From DAOTTY01 sp034437575 (lineage in GTDB: Bacteria > Chloroflexota > Anaerolineae > Aggregatilineales > Phototrophicaceae), in assembly GCA_034437575.1 (NCBI GenBank), contig DAOTTY010000287.1:1-5837 (forward strand): a DNA stretch of 5,837 nucleotides, read 5' to 3'. The notes beneath the pieces are model-generated. The model was given only the letters and a program-made list of their open reading frames with translations. It was not told where the DNA came from and searched no databases. Below, piece by piece: positions 1-5,607 of this stretch. The translations under genes and the position numbers were made by a program. Position 1 is the stretch's first letter, and every line of letters begins with the position of its first letter.

Positions 1-957
1 TGCGTAGAGCTTATCCCCAACGTGGCGATGAAACGCCTCACTGGGGTGCGCGTCCATTGGGGCCACAATAAGTGGGCCATCTGCTGCCACATCCCATGCT
101 GCCACATCGTCAAACAGCTTCAACACGTCTACATGGGCGTAGTCGTCAAACACCTGCGCCACCCGGTCTACATACGGGATGCTGTTCAGTGGGTCCTGCA
201 TATTGGGGAAGATGACCACAATCAGCCGGGCACCCACATCGTCGGCATAGGCGGCGTAGCGGCGCAGTGTTTCCTCGTGAACCTGCCAGATGCGCCAGTT
301 GTCATAAGCATTGTATGACCATTCCCAATAGCTTTGGCCCATGCCAAACGAGCGAATGTAACGCTCATACAGCAGGTTCAGCAAATGTGACTCGCGTGCC
401 CACACGGGCGCTGGCGGGCGCTGGCGGGGCAGCCCCAGGCTGCTGGCGGCGCTTTCAATGTCGTTAAGGAAGTATTGCAGGATGATCGTGTCTGGCTCCT
501 GGTAGGGGTAGCCCTGAATGCGCCGCAGGTTATCCAGGGCAGGGCTGCCGCTCTCACCAATGTTGACGACGGCATAGCCGCTGCCCAGGTGCGCTTGCAG
601 CACCCCACTAAAGCGGTCGTCCGGGTTTTTGATGCCCCACCCTGCCGCGATTGAATCGCCAGAGACGATGACAACGTGTTTGCTGTCGTAATCGGCCTGC
701 GTCCACTCCCGGTCACGGAAGCCGAGCGAATTTGTTTGCCAGTAGACTTTGCGCCATTCGGTGTGAGCGAGGGACGTTTCGGTTGAGAGGTAGAACAGCC
801 GCAGGTACGCCTCTGCACCGAGGAAAACCAGCGCCAACGCCCCATAACTGACGACAGCCCGGCTGCACGCCGCTCGCAGCCAATGCACCCGCCGCTGAAC
901 CGTGCCCGCCAGCAGCAGGCCGAACCCGACAGCGATGCCCGCTAAAATCCAAGTCAT
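1..957 (-). CDS. Membrane-anchored SGNH/GDSL-type hydrolase (3'-truncated by window edge)
   Basis: The minus-strand frame from ATG at 957 stays open for 319 codons and runs off the left edge. Two hydrophobic segments lie near the N-terminus (residues about 2-18 and 36-58), so the protein is probably membrane-anchored with the catalytic domain outside the cytoplasm. The catalytic domain has the SGNH blocks in order: VIVSGDSIAAGWG with the nucleophile Ser102, a Gly in VNIGESG (about 134), LND with Asn165 as the expected oxyanion residue, and DAHPS with Asp302 and His304 near the end. Family members are esterases or O-acetyl esterases acting on lipids, glycans or acylated polymers; the substrate cannot be read here. 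The start is fixed by tandem in-frame TAA codons upstream, no other start in between, and GAGGG 7 bases before ATG. Probably only a short C-terminal stretch is missing. The fold call is firm; the substrate is unknown. Confidence 0.88.
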   Translation of the reverse strand, partial: MTWILAGIAVGFGLLLAGTVQRRVHWLRAACSRAVVSYGALALVFLGAEAYLRLFYLSTETSLAHTEWRKVYWQTNSLGFRDREWTQADYDSKHVVIVSGDSIAAGWGIKNPDDRFSGVLQAHLGSGYAVVNIGESGSPALDNLRRIQGYPYQEPDTIILQYFLNDIESAASSLGLPRQRPPAPVWARESHLLNLLYERYIRSFGMGQSYWEWSYNAYDNWRIWQVHEETLRRYAAYADDVGARLIVVIFPNMQDPLNSIPYVDRVAQVFDDYAHVDVLKLFDDVAAWDVAADGPLIVAPMDAHPSEAFHRHVGDKLYA

Positions 958-964
958 GGTGATT

Positions 965-969
965 CCCTC
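965..969 (-). promoter_or_regulatory. Ribosome binding site of the SGNH hydrolase
   Basis: GAGGG on the minus strand lies 7 bases upstream of the ATG at 957. With the two in-frame TAA codons just upstream (within 985-995) it leaves this ATG as the only plausible start. Confidence 0.7.
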
Positions 970-1098
970 AACTGCGTGAAGCCGCCGTTATTATGCGGCA
1001 GCCGGGCAGGTGTGTAAACGGGCAGCGGCCATGTGGCGCGGCTGGCCCCCATTCGGGATGTGCAGAACAGCCCTGACTCACATTCTAAGGTATGGCTT

Positions 1099-1129
1099 AC
1101 ATTGCTCGTCTACAATGTGAAATATTGTA
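1099..1129. promoter_or_regulatory. Overlapping dyads, possible operator upstream of the SGNH gene
   Basis: ACATTG (1099-1104) and CAATGT (1113-1118) form a perfect 6-bp inverted repeat. TACAAT (1111-1116) and ATTGTA (1124-1129) form a second one that shares the middle arm. Three related half-sites in 31 bases, about 150 bases upstream of the SGNH start, could be a regulator site. There is no independent support, and AT-rich DNA makes such dyads fairly often. Confidence 0.25.
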
Positions 1130-1140
1130 ACGACTCAGCT

Positions 1141-1380
1141 TGCCCCCCACCCCGGCGCTAAAGCGCCACCCCTCCCCCACTATCGCCGCTACGCGGTGGG
1201 AGGGAGGGGTTTGTGCCGCCTTCGGCGGTGTTCCCCTTCCCTCATTTTGGGTGTAAGGGGCCAGGGGATGGGGGAATTCAGCCGAGTGCCTGAGCAGTTA
1301 CTCTCCCACAGTGGGGAGAAAGGGAGCCAAGACGGTTCTCTAAAGCCCCCCCGTGTGGGAGAGGGGATTTAGGGGTGAGG
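1141..1380. repeat. Cluster of GC-rich hairpins, REP-like or degenerate intergenic repeat
   Basis: This non-coding block is full of C-runs followed by G-runs and small palindromes. GGCGCTAAAGCGCC (1154-1167) is a perfect inverted repeat, as are CCGCTACGCGG (1186-1196) and CCGCCTTCGGCGG (1216-1228). CTCTCCCAC (1301-1309) is exactly complementary to GTGGGAGAG (1354-1362), and the first of these can also pair locally with GTGGGGAG just downstream. Blocks of this kind are commonly repeated between genes in Chloroflexota and cyanobacterial genomes, which I recall as a general pattern and cannot test here. It may also help end transcription of the binding-protein gene. Repetition elsewhere in the genome is inferred. 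Confidence 0.55.
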
Positions 1381-1435
1381 CCAATTGCAAGTCCACGCTA
1401 TCTTGTGGTGCCACCCACGCAGCGATAATGTCGAT

Positions 1436-2785
1436 TTACTCGTAGTAGCCAGCGTCTTCCATAATGAAGCGCACTTCTTCAGCCGCGAAGTCCAGCACGT
1501 CCTGAACCTCAGCGTTTTCATCCACAGCCAGCTCGTTAATCGCCTCAGCCAGAATCGGCACCATTTCGGTGTACTCAGGGATCAACGGGATGGTACGGGC
1601 TTCAGCCAGAATCTCGGACGCGGTGTTTTGCAAGCCGCCGTGAACAGCGTTCACTTCTTCGTCAGCCAACACGGACTGGCGCACAGCCACGTTGGTGTCC
1701 AGGGCCGGGTCGCTGGCGTCCAGCACAACGCGGCGCTCGGTGGTGGGGTGGGTCAGCCAGCGCAGGTATTCCAGGGCGGCTTCCTTGTTATCGGATTGGG
1801 ATAGCACGCCAACCGGCCACAGGTAACCGTAAGATGCAGTGCTGCCACCTTCCCAACCGGGTGCCGGAGCGAAGCCCGCGTTAACGGCCACTTCTTCAAG
1901 CTCGGCGTTGGCAACGCGGCTGTACATCCACCACCAGCCGACGAACATAGCAGCGCGGCCCTGGACCATTTCCTGGTTGGCTTCCTGCTCGTTCCAGGCG
2001 ACGGCGTCAGCGGCGGTGTAGCCGTTACGCAGGTAGCTGATGTACTGCTCGGTGGCAGCCACGCCCGCTTCGTTGTTGAAGGCCGGTTCAAAGTTTTCGT
2101 CCAGGATGTCGGTACCTGCGCCCCACAGGTGGCTGTACCAGTTGAACAGGTTCTGGTCCACGTTGATGCCGTAATACATGGCGATGGGGGTCAGGTCGGT
2201 TTCAGCGGCGATCACTTCGCTGGCGGCGGTCACTTCCTGCCATGTCGTCGGCACGTCCAGGCCCAGTTCTTCAAACACGTCTTCACGGTAGAACATCATC
2301 TGCGGGTGACCACGCAGCGGCAGGCCGTAGATGGTATCGGTGCCACCGGTAGAGGCCGTCTGGTAGGCGGGGGAGTAGTCGCTAAAGTCGAAACCGCTTT
2401 CTTCAATGAAACCGTCCAGCGGCTCCAGGAAGTCGTAGACGTTGGTGCCCCAGGCATCCACCCAGGCAACGAGGTCAAACTGGGTGTTGGGGTTGGTGGC
2501 TTCCAGGTAGAGCTGCTCCTGGAACGACCCGAACGGCAGGTCACCCCAGCTTACGCTGATGCCCGTCATCTCAGTGAATTCACTGTCCGTCTTGGCGGCC
2601 AGGGAAGCGAACTGCGGGGCGGTGTTGCAACAAACCAGGAATTGCAATTCTGTGCCCTCATAGGGGCGATCCGGGTTCAGGCCGAACGTGGCCGGGTCCA
2701 GCACACCATCCTGAGCGCCCACCGGCGCAATCAGCAGGCCCACAGCCAGAATGAGCAGGGTCAAAACAGTAAAACGTCGCTTCAT
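1436..2785 (-). CDS. ABC transporter extracellular solute-binding protein, carbohydrate type
   Basis: The 449-residue protein would capture a solute outside the membrane and deliver it to an ABC permease. A Sec signal peptide is clear: KRR at 2-4, a hydrophobic core at about 7-20, and a likely cleavage after VGA (residue 24). It lacks a lipobox Cys, so it would be released or held by other means. The mature part matches family 1 sugar-binding proteins in length and layout: a beta-strand start near 46, FDLVAWVDAWG (103-113), the hinge stretch IYGLPLRGHPQMMFYRED (152-169), the aromatic cluster GWWWMYSR (283-290) and a late YLWPVGVLSQ (321-330). A Cys-Cys pair at 52-53 is unusual. The start is supported by AGGAG at 2798-2794, 8 bases before ATG. 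No permease or ATPase gene flanks it, so the partner transporter must lie elsewhere or the gene is an orphan. The ligand is not readable; sugar is the family expectation. Confidence 0.93.
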   Translation of the reverse strand: MKRRFTVLTLLILAVGLLIAPVGAQDGVLDPATFGLNPDRPYEGTELQFLVCCNTAPQFASLAAKTDSEFTEMTGISVSWGDLPFGSFQEQLYLEATNPNTQFDLVAWVDAWGTNVYDFLEPLDGFIEESGFDFSDYSPAYQTASTGGTDTIYGLPLRGHPQMMFYREDVFEELGLDVPTTWQEVTAASEVIAAETDLTPIAMYYGINVDQNLFNWYSHLWGAGTDILDENFEPAFNNEAGVAATEQYISYLRNGYTAADAVAWNEQEANQEMVQGRAAMFVGWWWMYSRVANAELEEVAVNAGFAPAPGWEGGSTASYGYLWPVGVLSQSDNKEAALEYLRWLTHPTTERRVVLDASDPALDTNVAVRQSVLADEEVNAVHGGLQNTASEILAEARTIPLIPEYTEMVPILAEAINELAVDENAEVQDVLDFAAEEVRFIMEDAGYYE

Positions 2786-2852
2786 CTCAGTTGCTCCTGT
2801 AAAAAAGAATAACTCTTACAAAAGTTGCACATCTTGCGTGTAACCATATACC

Positions 2853-2881
2853 AGTATAATGAGGACACAGGGCTTTTGCAA
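2853..2881 (-). promoter_or_regulatory. Sigma-70-like promoter of the solute-binding protein gene
   Basis: On the minus strand, TTGCAA (2881-2876) and TATACT (2858-2853) are separated by 17 bp, matching the vegetative consensus at 4/6 and 5/6. Transcription would begin near 2846 and leave a leader of about 60 bases before the ATG at 2785. The -35 box lies inside the proximal copy of a 17-bp direct repeat, so that repeat may be a control site. A perfect TATAAT also occurs on the plus strand at 2855-2860, with TTGCGT 15 bp upstream, so overlapping divergent transcription is possible but less well supported. Confidence 0.6.
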
Positions 2882-2919
2882 AGTCAGAGATAGCATGAGA
2901 GGCAGGGCTTTTGCAAAGT
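2868..2919. repeat. 17-bp direct repeat overlapping the solute-binding protein promoter
   Basis: CAGGGCTTTTGCAAAGT occurs identically at 2868-2884 and 2903-2919, a spacing of 35 bp. Its centre contains the palindrome TTTGCAAA in part (TTTTGCAAA). The proximal copy covers the -35 box of the binding-protein promoter and the distal copy lies upstream of it, as expected for tandem operators. The alternative is that these are terminal repeats of a lost insertion sequence, given the possible transposase remnant just to the right. Confidence 0.6.
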
Positions 2920-2953
2920 TGTATGGCTCATCACTGGGCGCTGCCCAAACCCG

Positions 2954-3176
2954 TCACTTTTTGAAAACTGGATAATTGCCAAACTTGCCATCCAGCACCA
3001 CATGCCGCACCTGAATCTCGGTGATGCGTGCCAGAATGGATGTCCAGCGGCAGTAGCTCTGGCTTCACGTCAAACAGCCAGAAGTCCTTTCGGAAGCTGT
3101 AGCCGGTGACGGCTTCGATGCGGCAGTATTCGCGGTAGGTGTCGGGATTGTGTACCGCGCCGTTCACTGAGAACAA
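2954..3176 (-). pseudogene. Frameshifted protein remnant, possibly transposase-derived
   Basis: Minus-strand reading from about 3176 gives a protein-like stretch ending near DVKPELLPLDI (around 3040). The same strand shifted by one frame then continues with ARITEIQVRHVVLDGKFGNY and stops with TGA at 2956-2954. The segment VVLDGKFGNYPVF resembles the region around the second catalytic Asp in IS4-like DDE transposases, as I remember them. The upstream part does not remind me of a specific transposase. There is no ATG or ribosome binding site, and a TAG precedes the frame. A decayed fragment left by a mobile element is the best reading; a remnant of an ordinary gene is possible. Confidence 0.35.
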
Positions 3177-3198
3177 CGCAATTGAGACAGTATTCCTC

Positions 3199-3204
3199 TA
3201 TAAT
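3199..3204 (+). promoter_or_regulatory. -10 box of the AraC-family regulator gene
   Basis: A perfect TATAAT lies 30 bases before the regulator's ATG, giving a leader of about 24 bases. TTGAGA at 3182-3187 looks like a -35 box but is only 11 bp away, too close for a standard promoter. No good hexamer sits at 17 bp, so the promoter may be weak or depend on an activator. Confidence 0.45.
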
Positions 3205-3223
3205 CGGACAAACTGCTACCTGT

Positions 3224-3228
3224 GGAGG
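3224..3228 (+). promoter_or_regulatory. Ribosome binding site fixing the AraC-family regulator start
   Basis: GGAGG lies 6 bases before the ATG at 3235. The frame is open further upstream to an ATG at 3139, but that start has no such site, lies upstream of the -10 box at 3199, and would add 32 residues unlike the family's N-terminus. The ATG at 3235 is therefore chosen. Confidence 0.8.
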
Positions 3229-3234
3229 TTGCCT

Positions 3235-4029
3235 ATGGCGTCAGCTTTTCCACTTCCCGAGGATGTTATCGAGAGGCTTCTGCAAAGTCCTGCAAAAGCC
3301 TTCAGTCATAATGTAGTGATGGATGCGCTGGATGTATCAATGGCTATTAACCGCCATTTAATCGTTTACGGCATCGAAGGGTTATTTCAGATCGACACGG
3401 ACGAAGCAACCTGGCGACTACCGCCATCGCGTGTCGCGTGGATTCCGGCAGGCCATCCAGTCAAAGCATCCACAATCCGGCCTGTCCGCGCCATATCCAT
3501 CTTTGTTGAAACTAGATTTGCCCTATTCGCCCCAGCAGAATGTCAAGTGTTTAGTGCAACACTGCTTATACGTGAGATGATTAAGCACTCGCTCCGCTGG
3601 TCTGGTGACCGCAAACCAGATAACCTCAATGCGGATCGTTTCTTTTTGACCCTGATGGATTTATGTCAGGAACAGATGCAAATAAGTGATTTATTTACGC
3701 TGCCAAAAGCGCAGTCGCCTGAGATAGAGAAGGTTCTACAATATACTACTGAGAATCTATCGACGGATCTCAATTTAGAGGATGCTGCAAATCTGATAGC
3801 GGTCAGTCCACGGACACTCACACGCCATCTACAAGCTGAGATTCACATGACATGGGGACAATACGTAAAGCAGTCGCGGATGTTGAAGGCTATGGATTAT
3901 CTGGCGAAAGGCAAAACGGTCACCGAAACTGCATTTGAGGTGGGCTATGGTAACGTTAGTGCGTTCAGTACGGCATTTTCTGGTTTCACTGAGTTAACGC
4001 CGACACAATACCAATCCCAATTTGCGTAA
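3235..4029 (+). CDS. AraC-family transcriptional regulator with cupin-like sensor domain
   Basis: The 264-residue protein has the usual two-part build. Residues about 36-92 (RHLIVYGIEGLFQI through WIPAGHPV) look like the cupin-type N-terminal ligand-binding domain of AraC regulators. Residues about 162-262 form the AraC DNA-binding domain with two helix-turn-helix units: LEDAANLIAVSPRTLTRHLQ at 181-200, and about 229-251 including the typical FEVGYGNVSAFSTAF, followed by LTPTQYQ. The first would read one half of a direct-repeat operator and the second the other half. The gene is followed within 3 bases by a 21-bp-period direct repeat and then by an alpha/beta hydrolase gene on the same strand, its likely target. 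It is lower in GC than the solute-binding protein gene: sampled 60-base stretches count 24 and 25 G+C here against 37 there. The inducer is unknown. Confidence 0.93.
   Translation: MASAFPLPEDVIERLLQSPAKAFSHNVVMDALDVSMAINRHLIVYGIEGLFQIDTDEATWRLPPSRVAWIPAGHPVKASTIRPVRAISIFVETRFALFAPAECQVFSATLLIREMIKHSLRWSGDRKPDNLNADRFFLTLMDLCQEQMQISDLFTLPKAQSPEIEKVLQYTTENLSTDLNLEDAANLIAVSPRTLTRHLQAEIHMTWGQYVKQSRMLKAMDYLAKGKTVTETAFEVGYGNVSAFSTAFSGFTELTPTQYQSQFA
3275..3300. repeat. Imperfect inverted repeat related to the 2868-2919 repeats, inside the regulator gene
   Basis: GGCTTCTGCAAAGT (3275-3288) matches 13 of 14 bases of the core of the upstream direct repeats, and TGCAAAAGCC (3291-3300) is the exact reverse complement of their GGCTTTTGCA. 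Together they form a 9/10 inverted repeat with a 6-bp spacer. The bases code for residues 14-22 of the regulator, which look normal for the family, so the resemblance could be chance, an intragenic operator, or a trace of an element end. Confidence 0.35.
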
Positions 4030-4031
4030 CC

Positions 4032-4072
4032 TGTCCATTTTGCGAAAACGGTTGTCATTTTTGGCAAAGCAG
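4032..4072 (+). promoter_or_regulatory. Candidate AraC-type operator: two half-sites at 21-bp spacing
   Basis: TGTCCATTTTGCGAAAACGG (4032-4051) and TGTCATTTTTGGCAAAGCAG (4053-4072) agree at 14 of 20 positions, with TGTC, TTTTG, AAA and C conserved at the same offsets. The 21-bp period places both on the same DNA face, as in well-studied AraC operators. The second half-site ends where the -35 hexamer would be relative to TATACT at 4090-4095, the geometry of class II activation. The regulator encoded just upstream is the obvious candidate ligand; that is inferred. Confidence 0.6.
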
Positions 4073-4089
4073 TCACAACATTGAGCTTC

Positions 4090-4095
4090 TATACT
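4090..4095 (+). promoter_or_regulatory. -10 box of the alpha/beta hydrolase gene
   Basis: TATACT matches the -10 consensus at 5/6 and would give a start near 4102 and a leader of about 33 bases. The hexamer 17 bp upstream (4067-4072, AAGCAG) does not resemble a -35 box, which fits a promoter that needs an activator bound at 4032-4072. Confidence 0.5.
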
Positions 4096-4134
4096 GCAAA
4101 CATCGATTAAGTAATGCAGTGAAGGAGACACACC

Positions 4135-4944
4135 ATGACAACGCAAACGAAAACAGTACTGTTCATCCACGGCCTCTTCATGTCCGCTAACAGTTGGGAT
4201 CACTGGGTCACCTACTTCGAGGATAAGGGGTACAACGCCATCGCTGTCCCCTGGCCTGGACGCGATAAATCCGCAGAACAACTGCGCGCCGAACACCCGA
4301 ACCCCGCCGTCGGTCAACAGACCTTCTCCGCCGTTCTCGACCACCACGAAGAGTTGATTCGTGGGCTAGACGAGCCGCCAATCCTCATCGGGCATTCTTT
4401 TGGGGGGCTGATCGCCCAGATCATGTTGAACCGTGGACTTGGGGCGGCGGGGGTCGCCATCGACTCTGCGCCGCCCATGGGTGTGATCTCAACCAAGTGG
4501 TCGTTTATAAAGTCGAACTGGCCGCTGCTCAACCCGTTCAACTTGCCCTCGAAACCCTATATGATGCCGTTCTCAGGGTTCCAGTATTCGTTCGTCAACG
4601 GCCTACCGCTGGAAGCACAAAAGCGCGCTTATGAGCAGGTCGTGCCAGAATCAATCCGCTTGGCGCGCGGCTCCTTGACACCCGCAGCACGCATTGACTT
4701 CAAAAAGCCACACGCACCGTTGCTCATGATTGCAGGCGAGAATGACCACATCACCCCGGCCTCACTCAACAAAGCCAACTTCAAACGCTATCAGGCATCA
4801 AAGCCGTCCGTCACCGATTTCAAGGCGTTTGCAGGGCGCAACCACTTCCTGGTTGGCGCGGAGGGTTGGGAAGAGATCGCGGACTACATCCTGAATTGGC
4901 TCCCTCAGCAACAGATAGGAAGGCTACCGAAGAACAAAGTGTAA
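4135..4944 (+). CDS. Alpha/beta hydrolase (esterase-like)
   Basis: The 269-residue protein has the hallmarks of a cytoplasmic alpha/beta-fold hydrolase and no signal peptide. After the first strand, VLFIHGLFMSANSW (8-21) supplies the HG oxyanion motif. ILIGHSFGG (83-91) is the nucleophile elbow with Ser88. LLMIAGENDHITP (196-208) carries Asp204, and GRNHFLV (234-240) carries the catalytic His237. The lid between about 112 and 185 is rich in Pro, Phe and Tyr, suggesting a hydrophobic acyl or aromatic ester pocket. AAGGAG lies 7 bases before ATG and fixes the start. It follows an AraC-family regulator gene by 105 bases that contain a likely operator and promoter, so it is probably induced by that regulator. 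The reaction is likely hydrolysis of a small ester, lactone or similar bond; the substrate is not readable. A haloperoxidase- or C-C hydrolase-like activity is not excluded. Confidence 0.92.
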   Translation: MTTQTKTVLFIHGLFMSANSWDHWVTYFEDKGYNAIAVPWPGRDKSAEQLRAEHPNPAVGQQTFSAVLDHHEELIRGLDEPPILIGHSFGGLIAQIMLNRGLGAAGVAIDSAPPMGVISTKWSFIKSNWPLLNPFNLPSKPYMMPFSGFQYSFVNGLPLEAQKRAYEQVVPESIRLARGSLTPAARIDFKKPHAPLLMIAGENDHITPASLNKANFKRYQASKPSVTDFKAFAGRNHFLVGAEGWEEIADYILNWLPQQQIGRLPKNKV

Positions 4945-5099
4945 ACGAATGTCACTACCACTTCAAAATGGCAGGGATAGCACAACAATTCACTAGAACG
5001 GTATGAAAATGAGCCATCCTCAAGCATCGGCGTGCGGAAGTTGAAGAAATTACGTTCGATTTCGCCAGTTCCAGCAATCTTCGCAACCTCGGTCTAATC

Positions 5100-5135
5100 A
5101 GAAAGGCTCCGCTCTACCTGGCGCGGAGCCTTTCT
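5100..5135. terminator. Strong hairpin, likely bidirectional terminator
   Basis: The arms AGAAAGGCTCCGC (5100-5112) and GCGGAGCCTTTCT (5123-5135) are perfectly complementary over 13 bp around a 10-base loop. It lies between the ends of the convergent hydrolase gene (4944, plus) and the hypothetical gene (5161, minus). On both strands the 3' arm ends in TTTCT, so it could act both ways, although the T-tract is short. Confidence 0.75.
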
Positions 5136-5160
5136 GCTGTCGTCACCTGTTCGCAACACC

Positions 5161-5607
5161 TCAGGGGTATGTATCCCCCGCGTAGGCCACCTGGTGATAC
5201 CCCTGGTCCAGGTTATCGCGCACAGTGTTGTAGTAGCACGCGTCCCCCCCACCAAACGGCAGCAGTTCCAGCGTCTCCTCTATGGTGCGTTCGCTCAGCG
5301 TCCAGCCGTCCGGTAACGTTGGGGTAAGGTCCGGCGTACCCGTAGCCGTCGCGTGCATGACGTAAAAGTTGCCCGTGCCATCCCGTAACTCATAAATCAC
5401 CGGCCCGTTAAATACCAGCAGTTGACACTTATCAATCGTCGTGAAAGTCACATACCCGGCGTTCACGCCACCTGCGGAACAGCCCGCCGCGTCCGGATAG
5501 CAATCCTGCCCCAACAGAATCAGAAGGGACATCCATTGGTTCAAAACATTCATTACAGGGCAAAAAATAGTGTGTTGTAGTGTGGTTGCTACATAGCCTG
5601 AAGCCAT
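5161..5607 (-). CDS. Hypothetical protein, possibly 5'-truncated
   Basis: The 148-codon frame gives a protein I cannot name. The C-terminal two thirds look genuinely coding: CQLLVFNGPVIYELRDGTGNFYVMHAT (residues about 61-87), then PTLPDGW and ERTIEETLELLPFG, then DACYYNTVRDNLDQGYHQVAY to the end. It vaguely recalls small secreted proteins of unknown function with a GNxYVMxA core followed by an LPxGW motif. The N-terminus is doubtful: the ATG at 5607 and the later ATGs at residues 19 and 26 lack a ribosome binding site, residues 1-35 are moderately hydrophobic without a proper signal peptide, and the bases above about 5530 are more AT-rich. The original start may have been lost. Cys residues at about 36, 43, 61 and 125 could form disulfides if it is exported. 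It converges with the hydrolase gene across the hairpin at 5100-5135. Confidence 0.6.
   Translation of the reverse strand: MASGYVATTLQHTIFCPVMNVLNQWMSLLILLGQDCYPDAAGCSAGGVNAGYVTFTTIDKCQLLVFNGPVIYELRDGTGNFYVMHATATGTPDLTPTLPDGWTLSERTIEETLELLPFGGGDACYYNTVRDNLDQGYHQVAYAGDTYP

Larger units (their letters stand above)
958..1435. other. Intergenic gap between SGNH hydrolase and solute-binding protein genes
   Basis: I see no gene in this 478-base stretch on either strand. It holds the SGNH ribosome binding site (965-969), overlapping short dyads at 1099-1129 and a GC-rich hairpin cluster at 1141-1380. No convincing promoter for the SGNH gene was found: a minus-strand TTGTAG at 1116-1111 is followed, after 17 bases, only by a weak TACCTT. 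No hairpin with a clear T-run directly follows the binding-protein stop at 1436. Confidence 0.6.

Noticed and set aside
22..318. Plus-strand open frame of 98 codons at the left edge
   Set aside because: It lies antisense to the SGNH hydrolase frame, which carries all catalytic motifs; it has no ribosome binding site or recognisable domain.
378..952. Two minus-strand open frames in other registers (378-845 and 713-952)
   Set aside because: They overlap the true SGNH frame on the same strand and read as low-complexity Arg/Ser/Ala-rich sequence, a typical shadow.
1141..1380. CRISPR array or structured riboswitch
   Set aside because: The hairpins are not regularly spaced identical repeats with unique spacers, and no gene starts directly downstream in the sense a riboswitch would need.
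1385..1804. Plus-strand open frame of 139 codons
   Set aside because: Antisense to the C-terminal part of the solute-binding protein gene and without a start signal.
2129..2812. Plus-strand open frame of 227 codons antisense to the solute-binding protein gene
   Set aside because: Long because of the GC-rich codon bias of the sense gene; composition is Gly/Val/His-rich with no domain, and the opposite strand has a signal peptide and family motifs.
3139..3234. Upstream ATG extension of the regulator by 32 residues
   Set aside because: The ATG at 3139 lies upstream of the TATAAT at 3199 and has no ribosome binding site, whereas the ATG at 3235 has GGAGG at ideal spacing.
3994..4541. Minus-strand open frames opposite the hydrolase (3994-4347 and 4314-4541)
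   Set aside because: Antisense to a gene with a full catalytic triad and good ribosome binding site; no motif visible in either.
5025..5160. Plus-strand frame reading AEVEEITFDFASSSNLRNLG before the terminator
   Set aside because: It has no start codon with a ribosome binding site, passes straight through the terminator hairpin, and matches no family I recognise.
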